From CAZCPB01 sp964540295 (GTDB lineage Bacteria; Planctomycetota; Phycisphaerae; Phycisphaerales; UBA1924): a DNA stretch of 8,988 nucleotides. The notes under the pieces were generated by a model. It did not search any database. It saw nothing but the letters and a program-made list of their open reading frames with translations, and was not told the origin of the DNA. This document shows, piece by piece, positions 6,120 through 8,988 of this stretch (position 1 is its first letter; every line of letters begins with the position of its first letter). Both the position numbers and the translations under genes were made by a program. The stretch is from contig CAZIMT010000137.1 in NCBI GenBank assembly GCA_964540295.1, positions 1-8,988 on the forward strand. The letters are read 5' to 3'.

Positions 6120-6773
6120 TCAGGCCGTCTCGGACTTGCCGATCTGCCATTCTTCGAGTTCGATGGGCGCCTGGCGGCCGAAGATCGTGACCAGAACGCG
6201 GACGAGGCCCTTTTCGGGGACGAGTTCGTCGACGGTGCCCTCGTAGCCTTGGAACGGGCCTTCCTTGATGGCGACGTGCTCGCCCTTTTCGTAGACCATC
6301 TTGATGTTGGGCTGGTCTTCGGGCTTGCGGCTGTCCACGAGCATTTTTTCGATCTCGTGGTCCTTCATGGGCGTGGGGCGGCCTGCGGTACCGACGAAGT
6401 CGCCGACGCCGGTGGTTTCTTTGATGAGGAAGAAGACGTCCTGGGGGATTCGTCCGTCGGCCTCGAGGCGCATCTCGACGAAGACGTAGCCGGGGTAGAG
6501 CTTGGTCTCGGTGATCTTCTGCTTGCCGCCTTTGATGGTCTTGGTTTTTTCAGTCGGAACCAGGATTCGGCCCACGAGGTGAGACATGCGTTCGATCTGG
6601 ACCTTGCGGAGGAGTGTTTCGCGAACGCTGGATTCTTTGTTGGAGGCGACGCGGAGAACGAACCAGTTCATGCCTTCGGCGCGGATGGCCTCGTCGGGGG
6701 TAACCAAGCCGACGCGCTCATCGGGGCGGCCGTCGAGGGTGGCGGACTTGCTGGCTTTGGTTTCGTCGCTCAT
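6120..6773 (-). CDS. nusG: Transcription termination/antitermination factor NusG
   Basis: NusG binds RNA polymerase, modulates pausing, and links it to Rho or to the leading ribosome through S10. The 217-residue protein has the expected order: an NGN domain at about 35-146 (MNWFVLRVASNKE…, KLYPGYVFVEM, FLIKETTGVGDFVG) and a KOW domain at about 163-212 (GEHVAIKEGPFQGYEGTVDEL … VTIFGRQAPIELE). It is somewhat longer than E. coli NusG (181 residues): an extra 34-residue hydrophilic N-terminal tail precedes the NGN fold, and a lysine-rich loop (TEKTKTIKGGKQK) is inserted in it. ATG 6773 has GAGGTG 4 nt upstream, supporting the long start over the internal methionine M35. It is separated from secE by a 271-nt structured leader and followed by a terminator. 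The usual next genes rplK-rplA are absent. Confidence 0.97.
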   Translation of the reverse strand: MSDETKASKSATLDGRPDERVGLVTPDEAIRAEGMNWFVLRVASNKESSVRETLLRKVQIERMSHLVGRILVPTEKTKTIKGGKQKITETKLYPGYVFVEMRLEADGRIPQDVFFLIKETTGVGDFVGTAGRPTPMKDHEIEKMLVDSRKPEDQPNIKMVYEKGEHVAIKEGPFQGYEGTVDELVPEKGLVRVLVTIFGRQAPIELEEWQIGKSETA

Positions 6774-6860
6774 GGGTCACCTCGGAAGAGTGGTACCTGT
6801 GGGAGTGGTGGCGGTTTCGAGAGAAATCGGACGGCCGGAAGATGTTTGAACAGAATGATA

Positions 6861-6885
6861 AACGCTGGGCCGATGGCCCAGCGTT
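6861..6885 (-). other. Perfect 11-bp stem-loop before nusG
   Basis: AACGCTGGGCC and GGCCCAGCGTT pair perfectly around a 3-nt loop (ATC on the minus strand). The minus-strand transcript continues UAUCAUUCUGUU, moderately U-rich, so it could be a weak intrinsic terminator or attenuator ending the tuf-rpmG-trnW-secE transcript, or a stable leader hairpin for nusG. It lies 87 nt before the nusG start. Confidence 0.55.
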
Positions 6886-6949
6886 GCGGGGAAGCTGGGA
6901 GAGAGGAACCTCTTCGGTGCCCGAGCCACGCGAGGGCCGCGGCACGAAC

Positions 6950-6969
6950 GCACGGCGATCTGGCCGTGC
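6950..6969 (-). other. 7-bp stem-loop in the nusG leader
   Basis: GCACGGC and GCCGTGC pair around a 6-nt loop. The 3' repeat arm can also pair with a second copy of the arm (GGCACG at 6941-6946 with CGTGCC at 6965-6970), so two exclusive folds are possible in the RNA. No U-tract follows. Confidence 0.35.
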
Positions 6970-7044
6970 CCGAACGAGGTGAACAGAGATGTGACGCGGG
7001 CGCTGTTCGCCTGCGGGCAAGTCGAAAAACTTACCTGATCTTAC

Positions 7045-7815
7045 TTACTTGGTCTTCAGGACGTCGATGGCCTGGAAGAAGCTGGAAAAGCCGAAGTCGA
7101 TGATGAAGAGCGTAGCGGCGATGAGGAAGCAGGCGGCGATGACCACGTAGGTCGAGCCCATGATCGCGCGGCGAGTGGACCAGTTGACCTTGCGCATTTC
7201 GCTGTCGGTGGCGATGAGGAACTCGACACTGGAGGGCTTGCGGCCGACATAGAAATACGAGAGCAGGACGCCCAGCGCGGCGATTCCTCCGGCGATCCCG
7301 GCCTGAAGGTAGAAAAGCGGGAAGACGGGGATCGCGGAGATGGCGACCACCGGGATCAGGACCGGCGCTGTAGCAGAGTTGTCGCTGGCGTTGCGGATGG
7401 CTTGAGCTTCGGTGACGGAGCGACCCGAGTTGAGCTCGATGGCGTCGAGTCGGATGAGAGGCTCCCCGGCCAGACCGGTCGAGACCGCGGCGGCCTTGCC
7501 CGAGCCGATAGACTGCTCGGAGCCGTCGCCCGAGAGCTTGGTCGTGACGAGGTTAACGAGTGTGCCGGGGGGGAGCGAGGCGTCGGCGGCGCGAAGGGTG
7601 GCCTGCCAGTGGTCGGTGGGCAGGGTGATCGCGCCAAGCTGCTTGTAGGACCAGCCAGCGGAGGCGAGACAGATGGCGTTGAGGGCGACGACCGTCAGGA
7701 CGCGGACCCAATAGCCTTCGCCAGATTTGAAGATGAACCCGCCGCGGTGGTAGTGCTTGCCCGAGGCGGCCGGGGGTTCGCCACCCGCGCCGCGGTCGTT
7801 GAGCGTGGTGGCCAA
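7045..7815 (-). CDS. secE: Protein translocase subunit SecE, enlarged
   Basis: SecE clamps SecY in the SecYEG protein-export channel. The C-terminal third is classical: an amphipathic cytoplasmic helix VEFLIATDSEMRKVNWSTRR (197-216), then a membrane helix at about 219-241. The N-terminal FIFKSGEGYWVR and a helix at about 38-56 resemble planctomycete SecE. Between lie about 95 polar residues (57-150), then a hydrophobic stretch 151-190 with at least one more helix. At 256 residues it is twice the three-helix E. coli SecE (127) and about four times the single-helix forms. If the amphipathic helix is cytoplasmic, 57-150 lie outside the membrane. TTG 7815 is the only ATG/GTG/TTG between the tRNA and the first helix. 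ATG 7923 gives a 292-residue form, but it would translate the whole tRNA gene, so I reject it. TTG 7815 lies just past the tRNA 3' end and has no separate ribosome-binding site. Confidence 0.9.
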   Translation of the reverse strand: MATTLNDRGAGGEPPAASGKHYHRGGFIFKSGEGYWVRVLTVVALNAICLASAGWSYKQLGAITLPTDHWQATLRAADASLPPGTLVNLVTTKLSGDGSEQSIGSGKAAAVSTGLAGEPLIRLDAIELNSGRSVTEAQAIRNASDNSATAPVLIPVVAISAIPVFPLFYLQAGIAGGIAALGVLLSYFYVGRKPSSVEFLIATDSEMRKVNWSTRRAIMGSTYVVIAACFLIAATLFIIDFGFSSFFQAIDVLKTK

Positions 7816-7817
7816 AT

Positions 7818-7890
7818 CACGCCGGGAGGGACTTGAACCCGCAACCTGCGGATTTGGAATCCGCTGCTCTACCAATTGAGCTACCGGCGT
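7818..7890 (-). tRNA. trnW: tRNA-Trp (CCA anticodon)
   Basis: A full 73-nt cloverleaf is visible on the minus strand. The acceptor stem is ACGCCGG/CCGGCGT with G73. The D arm is GCTC AATTGGTA GAGC, and the anticodon arm is GCGGA TTCCAAA TCCGC with CCA reading UGG. A 5-nt variable loop precedes the T arm GCGGG TTCAAGT CCCTC. G73 is the expected tryptophan discriminator. The T stem has one C·U mismatch at its second pair. The terminal CCA is not encoded, so it must be added after transcription. tRNA-Trp between rpmG and secE is a common bacterial arrangement. Confidence 0.96.
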
Positions 7891-7925
7891 ACTGGAATCG
7901 TTTTTTTGAGGGTCGTTGGGCATGA

Positions 7926-7985
7926 GGGTCGGGATCGGGGCAGGAACGGGGTCGGGGTCGGGATCGGGCAGGTTCGGGGGCGGGA
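7926..7985 (+). repeat. G-rich tandem-like direct repeats before tRNA-Trp
   Basis: Two imperfect copies of a roughly 24-base unit (7927-7950 and 7956-7979) both begin GGTCGGGATCGGG and continue (G)CAGG-NN-CGGGG, with further GGGG tracts around them. The plus strand therefore has many runs of three or more G, as in a G-quadruplex motif; the minus-strand transcript is C-rich here. The repeat fills the gap between rpmG and tRNA-Trp. Confidence 0.6.
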
Positions 7986-8033
7986 ACGCCCCAGCTCGCT
8001 GGCGTGAGAGAGACGGTCAGAGCACCGACACGG

Positions 8034-8052
8034 GACGGGTTGAAAACCTGTC
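8034..8052. repeat. Inverted repeat between rpmG and tRNA-Trp
   Basis: GACGGGTT and AACCTGTC form an 8-bp stem around GAA. It is fully paired (one G·U) in plus-strand RNA but has an A·C mismatch in the minus-strand RNA that is expected here. No U-tract follows. It lies 17 bases past the rpmG stop and may mark the 3' end of that message. Confidence 0.3.
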
Positions 8053-8068
8053 TCACCGAGCGAAGAGT

Positions 8069-8251
8069 TTACTTGCGCTTGACCTTGTGCTTGGTGTGCT
8101 TGCGGACACGAGGGGAGTACTTCATGAGGCCTTCCTTGAGGCCTTCGGGCATGCCGCCCTTGATGTTGACCTGGGTGCGGTAGTTGAGGTCCCCGGTCTC
8201 GGTGCACTGGAGCCAGAGGTACTCGCGGGCGTTGGACTTCTTCTTGGCCAT
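8069..8251 (-). CDS. rpmG: 50S ribosomal protein L33
   Basis: This 60-residue basic protein belongs to the large ribosomal subunit near the E site. The family pattern is present: MAKKK start, YLWLQCTETGDLNYRTQVN, then the basic tail KYSPRVRKHTKHKVKRK. It has only one cysteine, C16, so it is a zinc-free (C-minus) L33 rather than the four-cysteine form. The length is close to the usual 50-55 residues, with a slightly longer middle (GGMPEGLKEGL). ATG 8251 is the only sensible start; the preceding GAGAACGACC is a weak ribosome-binding site. It lies between tuf and tRNA-Trp, as in many bacteria. Confidence 0.92.
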   Translation of the reverse strand: MAKKKSNAREYLWLQCTETGDLNYRTQVNIKGGMPEGLKEGLMKYSPRVRKHTKHKVKRK

Positions 8252-8440
8252 GGTCGTTCTCGGCTTTCAGTTCCGCTTTTGCGCGGGTCGGGTGGACGAG
8301 GATCGGGTGATCGGAAAACTGGACGTTTTGTTGACGAAGCCGTCCGAGCCGTCTTTCGACGGCTCGGACGGGTTGAGAATCGTAGGCCGAGCGCTCGAGC
8401 CGCCGTTTGGAGCGGTGGGTGAGTGTTCGGTCGGTTGTTT
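8252..8440 (-). other. tuf-rpmG intergenic region
   Basis: This 189-base spacer has no gene. It holds a perfect 14-bp stem-loop (8340-8371), a short palindrome CGAGCGCTCG at 8388-8397, and no convincing promoter for rpmG. Confidence 0.5.
8340..8371 (-). other. Perfect 14-bp stem-loop after tuf
   Basis: CCGTCCGAGCCGTC pairs without mismatch to GACGGCTCGGACGG. In the minus-strand transcript the loop is GAAA, a stable GNRA tetraloop closed by C-G. It begins 69 nt past the tuf stop. The following RNA (CUUCGUCAACAAAACG) lacks a U-run, so it is not a textbook intrinsic terminator; it may protect the tuf 3' end, act as a processing site, or terminate weakly and reduce rpmG expression relative to tuf. 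Confidence 0.7.
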
Positions 8441-8988
8441 TTACTCGATGATCTCGGTGACGGTGCCCGAGCCGATGGTGCGGCCGCCTTCACGAACGGC
8501 GAAGCGGAGGCCTTTCTCCATGGCGACGGGCTTGCCCATGAGGTCGATTTCCATCTCGATGTTATCGCCGGGCATGCACATTTCGGCGCCACCGAGGAGC
8601 TTGGTGCTGCCGGTGACGTCGGTGGTGCGGAAGTAGAACTGAGGGCGGTACCCGGAGAAGAACGGGGTGTGCCGGCCGCCTTCTTCCTTGGTCAGCACGT
8701 AGACCTGGCCCTTGAACTTGGTGTGAGGCTTGATGGAGCCCTTCTTGCAGAGAACCTGGCCGCGCTCGATGTCGTCCTTTTCGACGCCGCGAAGGAGAGC
8801 ACCGACGTTGTCGCCAGCCTGGCCGCTGTCGAGAGTCTTGTTGAACATTTCTACGCCGGTGCAGACCGTGTCCTTGTTCTCGGCCCGGAGTCCGACGATC
8901 TCGACGGTGTCGCCGACCTTGACGATGCCGCGCTCGATGCGGCCGGTGGCGACGGTGCCGCGACCCTTGATCGAGAAGACGTCTTCGA
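8441..8988 (-). CDS. tuf: Elongation factor Tu, C-terminal part
   Basis: EF-Tu delivers aminoacyl-tRNA to the ribosomal A site as a GTP complex. The visible 181 residues cover domains 2 and 3, about the last 45% of a usual ~395-residue protein; the GTPase domain and start lie beyond the right edge. Hallmarks include EDVFSIKGRGTVATGRIERG, then GDNVGALLRGVEKDDIERGQVL, KFKGQVYVLTKEEGGRHTPF, YRPQFYFRTTDVTG and the terminal AVREGGRTIGSGTVTEIIE before TAA 8443-8441. The final GGRTIGSGTVTEI is nearly invariant in bacteria. It leads the tuf-rpmG-trnW-secE-nusG block. Confidence 0.98.
   Translation of the reverse strand, partial: EDVFSIKGRGTVATGRIERGIVKVGDTVEIVGLRAENKDTVCTGVEMFNKTLDSGQAGDNVGALLRGVEKDDIERGQVLCKKGSIKPHTKFKGQVYVLTKEEGGRHTPFFSGYRPQFYFRTTDVTGSTKLLGGAEMCMPGDNIEMEIDLMGKPVAMEKGLRFAVREGGRTIGSGTVTEIIE

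Larger units (their letters stand above)
6774..7044 (-). promoter_or_regulatory. Structured nusG leader / secE-nusG gap
   Basis: This 271-base gap has no convincing gene; the open frame at 6718-7020 has low-complexity Arg/Pro/Ser composition. It carries two strong inverted repeats (6950-6969 and 6861-6885) and a good ribosome-binding site near nusG. I found no clear -35/-10 pair, so nusG may depend on read-through from the upstream genes. Confidence 0.4.

Noticed and set aside
6051..7103. 350-codon open frame on the plus strand across nusG
   Set aside because: Antisense to nusG, with Asp/Leu/Gly/Phe-biased translation and no recognisable domain.
7816..7923. SecE start at ATG 7923, giving a 292-residue protein
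   Set aside because: The added residues (PVAQLVEQRIPNP…) are the well-known false translation of a tRNA gene; the whole tRNA-Trp lies inside this extension.
1..8988. Insertion sequence, phage genes, CRISPR array or toxin-antitoxin pair
   Set aside because: No transposase motifs, regularly spaced short repeats, integrase or paired small TA-like genes were seen; the only direct repeats are the G-rich units near 7926-7985.

Overview
The window reads as chromosomal DNA from a high-GC planctomycete, most likely of the Phycisphaerae type. Three features suggest this. There is a lone pseudopilin with an FSLIELLV N-methylation segment and alanine at -1. Two membrane proteins start with a CxxC...CxxC zinc ribbon; one contains CASCGFNLVGQ, close to the CxxCGYxLRG ribbons common in that group. 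The SecE has an FxFKSGEGYWVR N-terminus and an extra domain. The assignment is inference, because no rRNA is present. Most genes are GC-rich; the 4.2-5.15 kb stretch and the 5.93-6.11 kb gap are clearly more AT-rich.

Plus strand, 176-2013: two overlapping genes (TGATG junction) encode multi-pass membrane proteins of unknown function, each with an N-terminal zinc ribbon. All other genes lie on the minus strand and converge on this pair.

Minus strand, read from right to left. First comes a translation/secretion block: the 3' end of tuf (EF-Tu), rpmG (L33), tRNA-Trp(CCA), secE and nusG. Strong stem-loops lie between tuf and rpmG and in the nusG leader. A clear intrinsic terminator follows nusG, so the ribosomal-protein genes that often follow nusG (rplK onward) are not adjacent here.

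Next is a small redox-looking cassette: a MauE/DoxX-type membrane protein with a broken or non-canonical 5' end, tightly coupled to a secreted peptide with eight mature cysteines. A good -35/-10 promoter then leads into a group of three: an anchored protein of unknown function, a type IV/II pseudopilin overlapping its end, and a FabF-like beta-ketoacyl synthase with an intact Cys-His-His triad. Only proximity links these three; no shared pathway can be read from the sequence.

The best leads for something undescribed are the MauE plus eight-cysteine-peptide cassette with its frame anomaly, the SecE with a large inserted extracytoplasmic segment whose only usual start codon lies 3 nt from the tRNA end, and the paired zinc-ribbon membrane proteins.
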